Source: Deltaproteobacteria bacterium
Lineage (GTDB): Bacteria; Desulfobacterota; DSM-4660; Desulfatiglandales; HGW-15
NCBI GenBank assembly: GCA_019307745.1
Contig: JAFDJA010000003.1
Coordinates: 1-42,100, forward strand
Length of the DNA stretch: 42,100 nucleotides
Direction: 5' to 3'
Positions 25,667-34,305 of this stretch are shown piece after piece. Positions within the stretch are counted from its first letter, which is position 1. The number at the start of each line of letters is the position of its first letter. The position numbers and the translations under genes are program-made. Below the pieces are notes generated by a model. It ran no database searches, was not told the DNA's origin, and worked only from the letters and a program-made list of their open reading frames with translations.

Positions 25667-27589
25667 TTACGGCAGTTGTGGCGGACCGTCTAAGGGACCG
25701 CAGGCCCCGTATGCCTCAAGAGAATCCGCTATTGGATCCATGTCCCTACCATCAAAGGCCCAATGATCTTTGGGGTATTTGGTTGTCCTGAATATGGCTG
25801 TTGAAATGTGACCCCTTGCATCATATTGCATTTCACCGGCAGCAGGATCTCTATCAACATTATAACAATATATCCCGTCCACTGGATAGGGTGCCTCCCA
25901 GTGAACAGTATCACCAATGGGATTATAATACTCCCACACAATCATTCCACCTTCGGTCACCTCAAAAAAACGTCCCTGAATCCCTGCTGTGACCATAAAG
26001 TTCCCGTTAGGCAGCATATGCGCACCGGAGATCTCTTCCGAATAGAATGTTGTTGATTGAGACGGGTCTTCGTTTGAATAGTAAATATCTTTAATTATGA
26101 CTTCAGGGGCATTCTCCTCCCAAATTTCTCCGGCTGGAAGATCACGAAAATAACCAATCCCATCACCAGTATACTCACCGCTTACATCGATTCTAAGCAC
26201 AGTTGTATAATTTGCAAAGCTGATATTATTGTTAAACACAGTGATGTCTCCAGCGTGCGGGTATCCACTCTTTATCCATTGCGCGTCATGCTGCTGCTCC
26301 AGATATTTGTCAGGATCATCATCACCGTCATTGGAAGTTACACCTCTGGAATAATTGTCTGGATCTCCATATCTCCAGAGAAAATCACCACCCTTGCCAT
26401 ACACACCGCTCACACCGCTGGCAGCTATGGCATTACCATGACTGGGATCGTCATCATCAAGCAGACCTTTTTCTGCCAGAATATAAGAAGCAGTATGTTC
26501 AAAAACAACAATATTGTCATGCTTGCGCAAACTGAGCATAACCTGGTTAGTATCTTCATTATAGTCTATTGAGTTTCCATGGTTCCAAAATGCAGGTTGG
26601 ACTGTGTCCATGTATAATTTTTCCGGGTAATCTTCAGGGTCGCCAAAATTATCCAGTCCGCTGTTATTATTCTGAATAGTGTGATCCCAGATATGCCATT
26701 CCCATACTATTTCATATGGATCTTCACCTGGACCAGCATCATAATTGGGTTTAATTTCAAATACCCATTCAGGGTTCACGATATCTAAAGTTGTCGTACC
26801 TCCTGCTGCTTCAACATCAGCTTTAGGTATCGACTCAACTGCCAGTAACATGATATTGCCATTATCCAATACCGCGTAATCATGATGAGAGGTGGACTCA
26901 TAACCATATGAGTTTATAAAACAAAAAACTAAACTTAAATAAGCATCTGTTGTTGTAGTACCAAAATGTGTACCATCCCCTGTATCCCATTTAAAAAATT
27001 CAAGTCTGCCGCCTTCCCCACCGCCTGAATTTATACAGTTATAAATGCCCGCGCGCACCATCGTACCAGGATCAATCCCGGCATCCGTGTTTTCTTTTAA
27101 AAAATAGGTAGACTGTCCGGGTTCCGTTGGTTTATTTTTGCTATTATCATAGGAAAACCAATGTCTTATGACCCTTCCATAATTATCAAGGAGGAAGGTT
27201 GAACCATCATGCTTGGCAGGGTATAGCAGATACCCGTCATAGGCATTTTTTAGATCATAATATATCAGCCCCACAGTATGGGTGTCCCTGTTGTCTATTA
27301 TTGTGGGGTATACCTGATCCGGTATCACCTTGAGTATATAGACGCTCTCCTCAATGCCCAGCTTTCCGTCTTCATTAACATCTGCAGAGATATCAGTGAC
27401 GTTCTCAGCCATGCCTGCAGCCGTCTGCAAGGATATGACCAGGTCTTTGAGGTCAATATCATCATCTCCATCCACATCTCCTTTCAGGGCAATAGCATTT
27501 GTACTGAATGCAGCCAGACTGAAAACAGACATAACCAGAATCGCTGCGATAAATAGATTGATACTCCTTGTATTGTTTGATCTTTCCAT
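25667..27589 (-). CDS. Arylsulfotransferase-like beta-propeller protein 2 with dockerin-like calcium module
   Basis: The 640-residue protein has a signal peptide of about 34 residues. Two EF-hand-type loops follow (GDVDGDDDIDLKDL and ADVNEDGKLGIEES, residues about 37-85), the layout of a type I dockerin-like module. The arylsulfotransferase-like propeller follows: GYLLYPAKHDGSTFLLDNYGR, HHDYAVLDNGNIMLLAV, VWEWHIWDHTIQN, FWNHGNSIDYN (candidate catalytic His), EQQHDAQWIK and HMLPNGNFMVTAG. Calcium-loop acids are conserved. It is the largest paralogue. CAGGGGGG precedes the ATG. A sigma-54 promoter match lies about 75 bp upstream, and a terminator follows the gene. Confidence 0.82.
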   Translation of the reverse strand: MERSNNTRSINLFIAAILVMSVFSLAAFSTNAIALKGDVDGDDDIDLKDLVISLQTAAGMAENVTDISADVNEDGKLGIEESVYILKVIPDQVYPTIIDNRDTHTVGLIYYDLKNAYDGYLLYPAKHDGSTFLLDNYGRVIRHWFSYDNSKNKPTEPGQSTYFLKENTDAGIDPGTMVRAGIYNCINSGGGEGGRLEFFKWDTGDGTHFGTTTTDAYLSLVFCFINSYGYESTSHHDYAVLDNGNIMLLAVESIPKADVEAAGGTTTLDIVNPEWVFEIKPNYDAGPGEDPYEIVWEWHIWDHTIQNNNSGLDNFGDPEDYPEKLYMDTVQPAFWNHGNSIDYNEDTNQVMLSLRKHDNIVVFEHTASYILAEKGLLDDDDPSHGNAIAASGVSGVYGKGGDFLWRYGDPDNYSRGVTSNDGDDDPDKYLEQQHDAQWIKSGYPHAGDITVFNNNISFANYTTVLRIDVSGEYTGDGIGYFRDLPAGEIWEENAPEVIIKDIYYSNEDPSQSTTFYSEEISGAHMLPNGNFMVTAGIQGRFFEVTEGGMIVWEYYNPIGDTVHWEAPYPVDGIYCYNVDRDPAAGEMQYDARGHISTAIFRTTKYPKDHWAFDGRDMDPIADSLEAYGACGPLDGPPQLP

Positions 27590-27660
27590 TTTCCCCCCTG
27601 AAAATGTTTGTTGTTTCTTCTCCCTTTTTGTTGCCTAATGTTACTACTACAGGCCTTAAT

Positions 27661-27678
27661 TGCAGAACCTGTGCCAAA
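27661..27678 (-). promoter_or_regulatory. Sigma-54 promoter of ASST-like gene 2
   Basis: On the minus strand TTGGCACAGGTTCTGCAA keeps GG and GC with 10 bases between them. TTGGCAC is a full match to the -24 element and only one -12 flank base deviates. Initiation near 27650 gives a leader of about 60 nt. A perfect inverted repeat AAGAGTT-N3-AACTCTT (27684-27700) lies just upstream. The rest of the gap to 27,945 shows no gene. Confidence 0.65.
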
Positions 27679-27944
27679 AAGTCAAGAGTTGTTAACTCTT
27701 TGAAATTTAAGTATAAAATTAATGAAAGCCTTGTTTTTTAATAAAGCTCTGGCAAAATATGTCGAAAAAAAATGCAGGAATTCGACAGAATGGAAGAAAA
27801 TAAAAGAATATGCAAAAAGGCTGCGATACGGAGAACCTGTGACTTTATAAAAAAAATACACAGGAATATTGAACGGATTTGAATCCTTAATTGTCAACTT
27901 TTTATCAAGTTTTTAGTTGTCTCAGGCGTCTTTTCTTTTCCATC

Positions 27945-27973
27945 TTGACACTCACACATTATCTTTTTATATT
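27945..27973 (+). promoter_or_regulatory. Sigma-70-like promoter of the rubrerythrin-like gene
   Basis: TTGACA (27945-27950) is followed after 17 bases by TATATT (27968-27973). The expected start is near 27980, about 50 bases before the ATG at 28030. Confidence 0.6.
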
Positions 27974-28029
27974 TGTAATAAGAAAATTAAATCCTTTAAA
28001 ACCTGTTATAAGAAAATTGAAGGAGATTC

Positions 28030-28545
28030 ATGACAATTGAAGAGGCAATAAAGATGGCTCTTGAATATGAGAATAATATTCGAGATATCTATTATAAAGG
28101 GGCTGACCAAATAAAGGATCAGACTATAAATAGATTTTTTAGGGTACTTGGTGATGATGAACAGTCCCATGTTGATTATCTTGAAGTAAAACTTATTCAA
28201 TGGCAGGAACAGGGCAGGATAGACTCTGAAGTTTTAAAGACATCAATCCCATTGAAAGATGATATTGCTGAGGGGCTTGACAGGGTAAGGTCTATTGTGA
28301 GTGAAGATCTGAGAGGACTTGTAAAGAGAGCTCTGGTTAGCGCGCTGGAAGCTGAGATAGAGACCTCTGATTTTTATAAAAAAATGGTTGAAGAGCTCCC
28401 TGAAGAAGGCAAAAACATGTTTAAGCCTTTTATCACAATTGAAGAAAAACATATTAGCACTGTTCAGTATGAGCTGGATTCTGTCAATAACTCGGGATAC
28501 TGGTTTGATTTTATGGAATTTGACATGGAGGCTATTTCCTCTTAA
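28030..28545 (+). CDS. Rubrerythrin/ferritin-like diiron protein
   Basis: The 171-residue protein is a four-helix bundle of the ferritin-like class. Iron ligands are seen as an early glutamate in YENNIRDIY, DDEQSHVDYL (ExxH), a glutamate in EAEIETSDFY and EEKHISTVQY (ExxH). This two-ExxH layout fits rubrerythrin-type diiron sites used in peroxide reduction. The C-terminal rubredoxin domain of classical rubrerythrin is absent, so another electron donor would be required. GAAGGAG precedes the ATG. It has its own promoter. The closest neighbours give no pathway. Confidence 0.85.
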   Translation: MTIEEAIKMALEYENNIRDIYYKGADQIKDQTINRFFRVLGDDEQSHVDYLEVKLIQWQEQGRIDSEVLKTSIPLKDDIAEGLDRVRSIVSEDLRGLVKRALVSALEAEIETSDFYKKMVEELPEEGKNMFKPFITIEEKHISTVQYELDSVNNSGYWFDFMEFDMEAISS

Positions 28546-28566
28546 TATCCCGAGGCTCGGGTATTC
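28546..28566. other. Hairpin after the rubrerythrin-like gene
   Basis: Starting at the stop codon, AATA-t-CCCGAG pairs with CTCGGGTATT through a one-base loop centre and a bulged T. No T-run follows, so it may stabilise the 3' end and not terminate by itself. Confidence 0.4.
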
Positions 28567-28722
28567 CGCAGGGAAACGCGTCAAGAATTTAAGTAATGTA
28601 GAATCTCGATTTGATAAAGCCTTCCAAGATATGTCAATAGCAAGGATCTTGCTTCCCAATATGATCAATGTGTCTTTCAGGTATGCCGGGACGCGTGAGA
28701 TAAACAGCCCGGCACAGAGTCC

Positions 28723-29118
28723 TTAATAGTATCCTTCGATCATTATCCTGCCAATGGTTATCTCTTTTGCCTTCCCCTCTCCTGATCGCTTCAGAGTAAG
28801 GGTGATATCAGTAAACGCAGGCCCCCTTATCATCTCCTCCAGGATATATTCATAATCCTTGCCTTTTGTGGGTATACCATCAATGTGGGTTATAATATCC
28901 CCCTTCATTATGCTGCTTTTAATTGCAGTGCCGCGATCAAATACATCTATGACAACAATGGGGCCCCTATGGTCACTCTTGTTATGGTCATATAGCTGGA
29001 GAAATAGAAATCCTATGCCTCCCTTTTTTGCATGCCCATACCCGGCATCTGCGGCAAAGGTCAATAAAGGTGTAAAAAGGATTACCATGATTAAAAGGAC
29101 TATTGATTTTATCTTCAT
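28723..29118 (-). CDS. Exported single-PDZ-domain protein
   Basis: The 131-residue protein has a signal peptide of about 22 residues (MKIKSIVLLIMVILFTPLLTFA). One PDZ domain makes up the rest: GFLFLQLYDHN, VIDVFDRGTAIKSSIMKGDIITHIDG (ligand-binding groove), and FTDITLTLKRSGEGKAKEITIGR. There is no protease domain, so it may serve as a periplasmic binding adaptor. AGGAGG is well placed ahead of the ATG. The gene stands alone. Confidence 0.85.
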   Translation of the reverse strand: MKIKSIVLLIMVILFTPLLTFAADAGYGHAKKGGIGFLFLQLYDHNKSDHRGPIVVIDVFDRGTAIKSSIMKGDIITHIDGIPTKGKDYEYILEEMIRGPAFTDITLTLKRSGEGKAKEITIGRIMIEGYY

Positions 29119-29442
29119 TGCGTACCTCCTTTATTAGTGGCTGACAAGAAAGAGTTGGTCTGTAGTTCTTTAATCCAGTGAGCAAGGTCCTGTTTGGCGG
29201 ATATTCAAATTTCTTACATAAAATTCCAACTGATACAGAGTTTTCTAGTGCCGGATCGTGTAATTGGCGAAACCGGAAATTCCTGATACACAATATTTTA
29301 CATTTTATTTTATCAAATTAGAATTGTTCGGGTCAACTTCATTCGGTGGTTAAATCAACAGTTTTAGTTAGGATTTTACAAACATAATTGAGAAGATCAT
29401 GGAATCATTTGCACAGCGATAGATCATGATTCCATCTTCAGG
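29119..29442. other. Intergenic, no gene
   Basis: AT-rich sequence between the PDZ gene and the small MshEN-like gene, both on the minus strand. The frame that extends into 29293 is an upstream shadow of the PDZ region without a ribosome site. No hairpin with a T-run was seen. Confidence 0.4.
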
Positions 29443-29646
29443 TTACATAACTTCAAGCACTTTATTCACTTCAGCCATCTCCATATATCCCATCTCAAAC
29501 AAGATCTCACCAATAAGCTTTTGCTGTGTGCCTTTTAGCTCATACTCAATCTGCATGCTAAGGGCTTCGATTAATTGATCTTTGATAATGAAACATTTTT
29601 CAATCGCTATAATTCCAAAACGTTTTTGAGAATATTCTTTTATCAT
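29443..29646 (-). CDS. Stand-alone MshEN-like domain protein
   Basis: The 67-residue protein has the two-part pattern of the GspE/PilB N-terminal MshEN domain. FGIIAIEKCFIIKDQLIEAL is one half and KLIGEILFEMGYMEMAEVNKVLEV the other, joined by a short linker. MshEN domains bind cyclic di-GMP through RLGx-type motifs. Here the leading RFG/KLI positions are only partly like the consensus, so binding is uncertain. AGGGG precedes the ATG. No ATPase is attached, so it may be a soluble sensor or a fragment. It stands between the PDZ gene and the selenoprotein gene. Confidence 0.6.
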   Translation of the reverse strand: MIKEYSQKRFGIIAIEKCFIIKDQLIEALSMQIEYELKGTQQKLIGEILFEMGYMEMAEVNKVLEVM

Positions 29647-30157
29647 TTTTCCCCTACCTTTATGAATTCCGGCACCTAAACGCAGGCATCATAAGCAGCT
29701 CATTAATCTTAGTGAAAATGCTTACAGGACACCACGGCGGCTTACATATGTTTTAAAGACGATTTTTTATCATACCATTGATGATAACTTTAAGGGTATT
29801 TTTTTTTGAAATCCTTAAAATCATACGGAAAATTTCGTCACGATTCTTCAAGTCAATAATGCTTTACCTTCATAAACAGGTTTTCTCTACCTGTTTTTTC
29901 TCTGCTTTCCTGTTGTATTTTTCTCATAGTCCTAAGGTAAAACATATAAACTGTTACAATAATAGACCTGAATTTTTTATAAACAATATTGAATAATATC
30001 ATAAACATCAATATATTTAAATGGTTACACAGTAATTTATTTGGATATAACAGGTGCCTTATTGATAATTTCCAAATTCAGGATAGTGGCTTGTAATCTT
30101 TTTATTTTTGTGCGACATTACCGTCTGGTAATCAAACTTTAATTTGGGAGGATTTTT
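29647..30157. other. Long AT-rich gap before the selenoprotein gene
   Basis: About 510 bp without a credible gene. The 72-codon frame at 29778-29996 lacks a ribosome site and has a composition typical of AT-rich noise. The segment just upstream of the selenoprotein start has GGGAGG (30148-30153). No clear promoter or terminator was found. Confidence 0.4.
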
Positions 30158-30805
30158 ATGAGGAAACAACTTGGTGTCATATTACCGCTGTTGTTAATTT
30201 TTATGATTATTGCAAGTACCGCATTTGCCGCATCGTCCGGTGGAAAGGGAAAATCCAGCGGCCCCAAAGCGCCTTATGCCGGAGATAAGGCCCCTTTGTT
30301 CAATCTCATGTCACTGGATGGCAAAGAGGAATGGGCTCTGGAGAAGAAGATTGGTGAACGGCCGATTGTTATTTTTTTCGGCAGCTATACATGAAATCCT
30401 TTTACCAGCCAGTTGGCTGCAGTGGAAAAGATGTATAGCGAGTACAAGGATATTGTTGAGTTTCGTTATATATATATTTCAGAAGCCCATGCGCTTGATG
30501 ATAAAAAACCTAAAGAGGTGGCGGCAGCGAAAAATATTTATGAACATAAAACCTATAAGGACAGGTGTTCTGTTGCCAATATGTTTGAGAAAGACAAGGG
30601 AACCAAGGTTCCTATAATCGTGGACACCATAGACAACAAGATCGCAAATCTTTACAATGGCAGGCCTACTCGCGCCTTTGTCATAGGTACAGACGGCATT
30701 TTGAAGGTCACCGGAGACGGAGGTTCAAGAGCGTACAGGCAGAATGTTGTTTTGGTCGGTGAATGGCTGAAAAAATTCAAGTCAACCGGCAAGGAATCTC
30801 AGTAA
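30158..30805 (+). CDS. Probable selenoprotein, deiodinase-like thioredoxin fold, exported
   Basis: A TGA at 30392-30394 interrupts one continuous frame that resumes at once with NPFTSQLAAVEKMY. Read as selenocysteine it gives a 215-residue protein with Sec79 in FFGSYT-Sec-NPF. That context matches the SCTUPPF site of iodothyronine deiodinases and their bacterial relatives (thioredoxin fold, DIO family). A signal peptide of about 24 residues precedes a Gly/Lys/Ser linker and the core GDKAPLFNLMSLDG. IVEFRYIYISEAHALDD and RPTRAFVIGTDGIL follow the family pattern. GGGAGG precedes the ATG, and a strong terminator follows. Its likely work is thiol- or peroxide-type redox chemistry; iodothyronine is not implied. 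A disrupted pseudogene is the main alternative, but the downstream frame is intact and a SECIS-like hairpin is present. Confidence 0.82.
30395..30430 (+). promoter_or_regulatory. Bacterial SECIS-like element
   Basis: Directly after the TGA, CAGCC (30406-30410) pairs with GGCTG (30415-30419) around an AGTT loop. CTTTT (30399-30403) can pair with AAAAG (30426-30430) to extend the stem. The loop lies 16-20 bases behind the TGA and includes a GU, as expected of bacterial SECIS hairpins that recruit SelB. Confidence 0.75.
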
Positions 30806-30841
30806 ATTTATCATGATATCAGGGAAAGATTGATGAGTCAT

Positions 30842-30870
30842 AAAACGGCCTCTCTTGAGGCCGTTTTATA
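30842..30870 (+). terminator. Rho-independent terminator of the selenoprotein gene
   Basis: AAAACGGCCTC (30842-30852) and GAGGCCGTTTT (30857-30867) form a perfect 11-bp stem with a four-base loop ending in a T-run. It could act in both directions. No gene is seen between it and pgl at 31085. Confidence 0.9.
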
Positions 30871-31084
30871 TTATACCGAAACAGTATGCAGGATTATTAT
30901 CATGGAATCATCAAAGTTTACATCTGCTCATATTATGTGGTAATTGATGATATAAATTGTACGCGACAGGTAATATATCCTTTTGTTGCCCACACCCTAA
31001 ACTGTCTCTTGAAACTTATTATTGAGCCATTGATAACAACCAGGAGTCTCAAATTTATAAGGGGATTTATAGGGGGTAAAAAAA

Positions 31085-31855
31085 ATGGCCCCGTATGGCA
31101 GATTGCTCATAAAGGATAGTTCTGATCAACTTGTAACAGCCGCGGCAGAGTTCTTTCTCTCCGCCGCGAGCAGTGCGGTTAAGGACAAGGGGAGTTTTAG
31201 AATTGCCATATCCGGTGGAGCAACTCCCAGGCCAGTATATCAACTGCTCGCAAAGGAACCTTTTCGATCAGGTATCCCATGGGATAGGGTGTTTGTTTTC
31301 TGGGTTGATGAGCGTTCTGTGCTACCGGATCATCAGGCAAGTAATTATGGTTCTGCCAAAGGCGATCTGCTTGAACATGTTCCAATACCAAAAGATCAGA
31401 TCTATCCCATACCAGCGGATATCCCACCTGAAGAAAGTGCAGATGCATACCAGGAAATTTTGATGGATTTTTTTAAAATCAGGAGGGGTGAACTGCCGGT
31501 TTTTGATCTTATATCTCTGGGTATGGGTTCGGACGGGCATATTGCATCTCTTTTTCCTGGCCATAAGTCACTTTTGATTACTGATAGATTGGTTGTAAAT
31601 ACAAAGGGGAGCAACTCTGATATGGATCGCATTACCCTCACACTGCCGGTGATAAACGCGACTAAACAGATTGTCTTCATTGTGTCCGGCTCTTCAAAGG
31701 CCCCAATAATAAAGAAAGTTTTTGAAGAAAGGCAGATGGACTTGCCAGTACATAAGGTTTTGTCTGTGGAGGAGAAACTGGTATGGCTCCTTGACAGGGA
31801 ATCCGCCTCCCTATTGTCAAATAAGGCCCAATATGATGAAATTCAAAGGCAATGA
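31085..31855 (+). CDS. pgl: 6-phosphogluconolactonase (DevB type)
   Basis: Pgl hydrolyses 6-phosphogluconolactone in the oxidative pentose phosphate pathway. The 256-residue protein shows the family motifs in order: IAISGGATPRPVYQLL (phosphate binding), FVFWVDERSVLPDHQASNYG, DLISLGMGSDGHIASLFPGH with the catalytic histidine, ITLTLPVINATKQI, and SGSSKAPIIKKVF. AGGGGG lies ahead of the ATG. No zwf or gnd lies beside it. recD2 is convergent and its stop lies 23 bp beyond the pgl stop. Confidence 0.94.
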   Translation: MAPYGRLLIKDSSDQLVTAAAEFFLSAASSAVKDKGSFRIAISGGATPRPVYQLLAKEPFRSGIPWDRVFVFWVDERSVLPDHQASNYGSAKGDLLEHVPIPKDQIYPIPADIPPEESADAYQEILMDFFKIRRGELPVFDLISLGMGSDGHIASLFPGHKSLLITDRLVVNTKGSNSDMDRITLTLPVINATKQIVFIVSGSSKAPIIKKVFEERQMDLPVHKVLSVEEKLVWLLDRESASLLSNKAQYDEIQRQ

Positions 31856-31877
31856 GGTGATCTTAAAAGTGGTGAAG

Positions 31878-34070
31878 CTAATTTCCCTTTAGCCTCTCAG
31901 CCAGCCAGGTATATCTTTTTTCTGTCCGGTTATTCCTTATTCCTATTCCCAGGGCCTTTTTGCTGCCCACCAGAATAACCAGCTTTTTCCCCCTGGTAAC
32001 CGCAGTGTATATCAGGTTGCGCTGGAGAAGCATATAGTGCTGCGTCAGTATTGGAACGATGACAGCAGAGTATTCACTCCCCTGAGATTTATGCACAGAA
32101 ATGGCATAGGCAAGCATGATTTCGTCCAGTTCATTATAGTCATATGGGACAGGTATTCCGTCATAGGTTATAGTCACTTCGCGTACATCTGGAGCCAGAT
32201 TGCTGATCCTGCCGATATCTCCGTTAAATACATCTTTTTCATAATTGTTTCTGATCTGCATGACCTTGTCATTCAGGCGGAACACCCTGTCGCCTTTTTT
32301 CAGTGAAGTGCTTGATTGGTTTAGCTCATTCTGGAGTCTGATGTTCAGGTTTGAAGTCCCTGCAGCACCTCTATGCATGGGAGTAAGGACCTGTATATCC
32401 TCGACTGAATCAAAACCAAATCTGTTGGGAACCCTTTTGGATACAAGCTCAATAATAGTGTCTGGAACCTTTTCAGGGTCATCCTGCTCAATAAAATAAA
32501 AATCACTGAGTATATCCCTGTCCTGGCTGAGTTCCGGCATATGGCCATTATTGATTCTGTGGGCATTGATAATAATTTTGCTCTCGTCTGCCTGACGGAA
32601 GATTTTATTCAATTCTACAACAGGTATCCTGCCTGATCGAATGATATCTCCCAGTATATTGCCGGGTCCCACTGAGGGAAGCTGGTCTATATCTCCTACC
32701 ATAATCAAAGTTGCTTGTTTTGGTACGGCCTTTAGAAGATGGTACATCAGGAGATTGTCAACCATAGACATCTCATCCAGTATCAATACGTCTGTCTCAA
32801 GGGGGTTGTCCTGATCCCGTTGAAATCCCCCTTTGCGCATGCTGAATTCCAGTAGTCGGTGAATTGTCTTTGCCTGGAACCCTGTTGCCTCAGACATGCG
32901 TTTGGATGCCCTTCCAGTGGGCGCGGCCAGCATGATTTTTGCCCCTGTCCTTATTAATATTTTTATAACAGCATTTATTATGGTGGTTTTACCCGTGCCT
33001 GGTCCTCCGGTAATAACTATTGCCTTGCTTGAAACCGCACGTTTGACCGCTTCTATCTGTTTTGGGGCAAGTGCCAGGTCGGCCTTTTTTTCCACCCACC
33101 GGATCGCCTTGTCAGTGTCTATGCCTTTAAGACTGCCTAAAGAAGATATAAGGCTTAGAAGGTATTGGGCAATCCCTGTCTCTGACACATGGAACCTTGC
33201 AAGGTATACGGCTTTGTTGTTGGATTCAAGTTCATCATCCGTCAGTTGGGCATCCTGTATAATGGTTTTTTTATCAAGTGCCGTCTCTGCCAGTGCCCTT
33301 ATAACCTTATCCCTTCCTACTTCCAGAATTTCCTGACACCTTTCAACGAGGGGCTCATACGGATAGAAGACACTCCCTTCCTCCGCGACCTGATTCATGA
33401 CATAGAGTATACCTGCTTCAATTCTCTGAGGGTTGTCTTTTTTAAAATCAAGTTTTTCAGCGATCTTGTCCGCAGTGTTAAATCCAACACCCTGGATATC
33501 TGTTGCCAGCTTGAATGGATTCCGCGTGAGCACAGAAAGTGATTCATCTCCATACTGCTTGAAGATCTTTGAGGCATGGCCTGAACCCACTCCGTGTGTC
33601 TGGAGGAAAATCATAAGGTCTCTTATCTCCTTCTGCTCTCTCCATGCCTTCCGGATCATGTCAATCCGTTTAGGTCCTATTCCTTCAATTTTTGCCAGCA
33701 TTTTTGTCCGGTTCTCTATGATGTCCAGGGTTTTGTCCTTGAACCTCTTGACTATGCGCGCGGCCATTACAGGACCAATGCCTTTTATAAACCCTGATCC
33801 AAGATACTTCTTTATTCCATCAACAGTGGAGGGTACTTTTACCGAATGGCCGAGCACCTTGAACTGCCTGCCAAATCTGGAGTGGTTGTCCCATACCCCT
33901 TTTACACAGAGTATCTCGCCAGGACAGGGTGAAATAATGTTTCCTACAACTGTCACCGGGGAATGATATTCAGGCACTTTGAGTCTTGCGACTGTATAGC
34001 CTGTTTCTTCATTGGAATAGGTGATCCTCTCGATCTGCCCTTCCAGTATTATGTTGAGTTCATTCATCAT
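31878..34070 (-). CDS. recD2: RecD2-type ATP-dependent DNA helicase
   Basis: RecD2 is a 5'->3' superfamily 1B helicase found without RecBC. The 730-residue protein has an N-terminal OB-like part and a helix-hairpin-helix region (VDGIKKYLGSGFIKGIGPVMAARIVKRF, GIGPKRIDMI, GVGFNTADKIAEKL) that marks RecD2. Helicase motifs follow: Walker A TGGPGTGKTT at about residue 350, LILDEMSMVD (Walker B), MVGDIDQLPSVGPGNIL, and the C-terminal AYAISVHKSQGSEY and YTAVTRGKKLVILVG. The length is normal. Its start (MMNELNI) is not preceded by a clear ribosome site. A role in repair is inferred from the family. Confidence 0.94.
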   Translation of the reverse strand: MMNELNIILEGQIERITYSNEETGYTVARLKVPEYHSPVTVVGNIISPCPGEILCVKGVWDNHSRFGRQFKVLGHSVKVPSTVDGIKKYLGSGFIKGIGPVMAARIVKRFKDKTLDIIENRTKMLAKIEGIGPKRIDMIRKAWREQKEIRDLMIFLQTHGVGSGHASKIFKQYGDESLSVLTRNPFKLATDIQGVGFNTADKIAEKLDFKKDNPQRIEAGILYVMNQVAEEGSVFYPYEPLVERCQEILEVGRDKVIRALAETALDKKTIIQDAQLTDDELESNNKAVYLARFHVSETGIAQYLLSLISSLGSLKGIDTDKAIRWVEKKADLALAPKQIEAVKRAVSSKAIVITGGPGTGKTTIINAVIKILIRTGAKIMLAAPTGRASKRMSEATGFQAKTIHRLLEFSMRKGGFQRDQDNPLETDVLILDEMSMVDNLLMYHLLKAVPKQATLIMVGDIDQLPSVGPGNILGDIIRSGRIPVVELNKIFRQADESKIIINAHRINNGHMPELSQDRDILSDFYFIEQDDPEKVPDTIIELVSKRVPNRFGFDSVEDIQVLTPMHRGAAGTSNLNIRLQNELNQSSTSLKKGDRVFRLNDKVMQIRNNYEKDVFNGDIGRISNLAPDVREVTITYDGIPVPYDYNELDEIMLAYAISVHKSQGSEYSAVIVPILTQHYMLLQRNLIYTAVTRGKKLVILVGSKKALGIGIRNNRTEKRYTWLAERLKGN

Positions 34071-34246
34071 ATTTAACTATCAGCTTCTTGTCGCCTTTTG
34101 ACTCTGGCTTTCAATAATTTTTTCAAGATTCCTTACCGCACTTATATTATACCAATCTTCCTCATGCAAGACAGGATTTTTAAAGCCTTTGAAAAATGGC
34201 CATACTGTATTGGAAGTGGTAGATTTTGTTTTCTCCGTACCATAAA

Positions 34247-34275
34247 TTGACAAAAAGGGGTATGGCTACTAGACT
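34247..34275 (+). promoter_or_regulatory. Sigma-70-like promoter of ASST-like gene 3
   Basis: TTGACA (34247-34252), a 17-base spacer and TAGACT (34270-34275). The start would be near 34283, giving a leader of about 23 nt that includes the GGAGGGG ribosome site. Confidence 0.45.
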
Positions 34276-34305
34276 GAGACACTTTTATTAATATGGAGGG
34301 GAAAT

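Noticed and set aside
29778-29996. 72-codon plus-strand frame in the gap before the selenoprotein gene
   Set aside because: It lacks a ribosome site and its composition (Phe, Ile, Lys, Ser) is what AT-rich non-coding DNA gives.
30392-30394. TGA read as a true stop making two separate genes
   Set aside because: The second half has no ribosome site or start near the stop. The residues on both sides of the TGA fit one thioredoxin-fold protein, and a SECIS-like hairpin follows.
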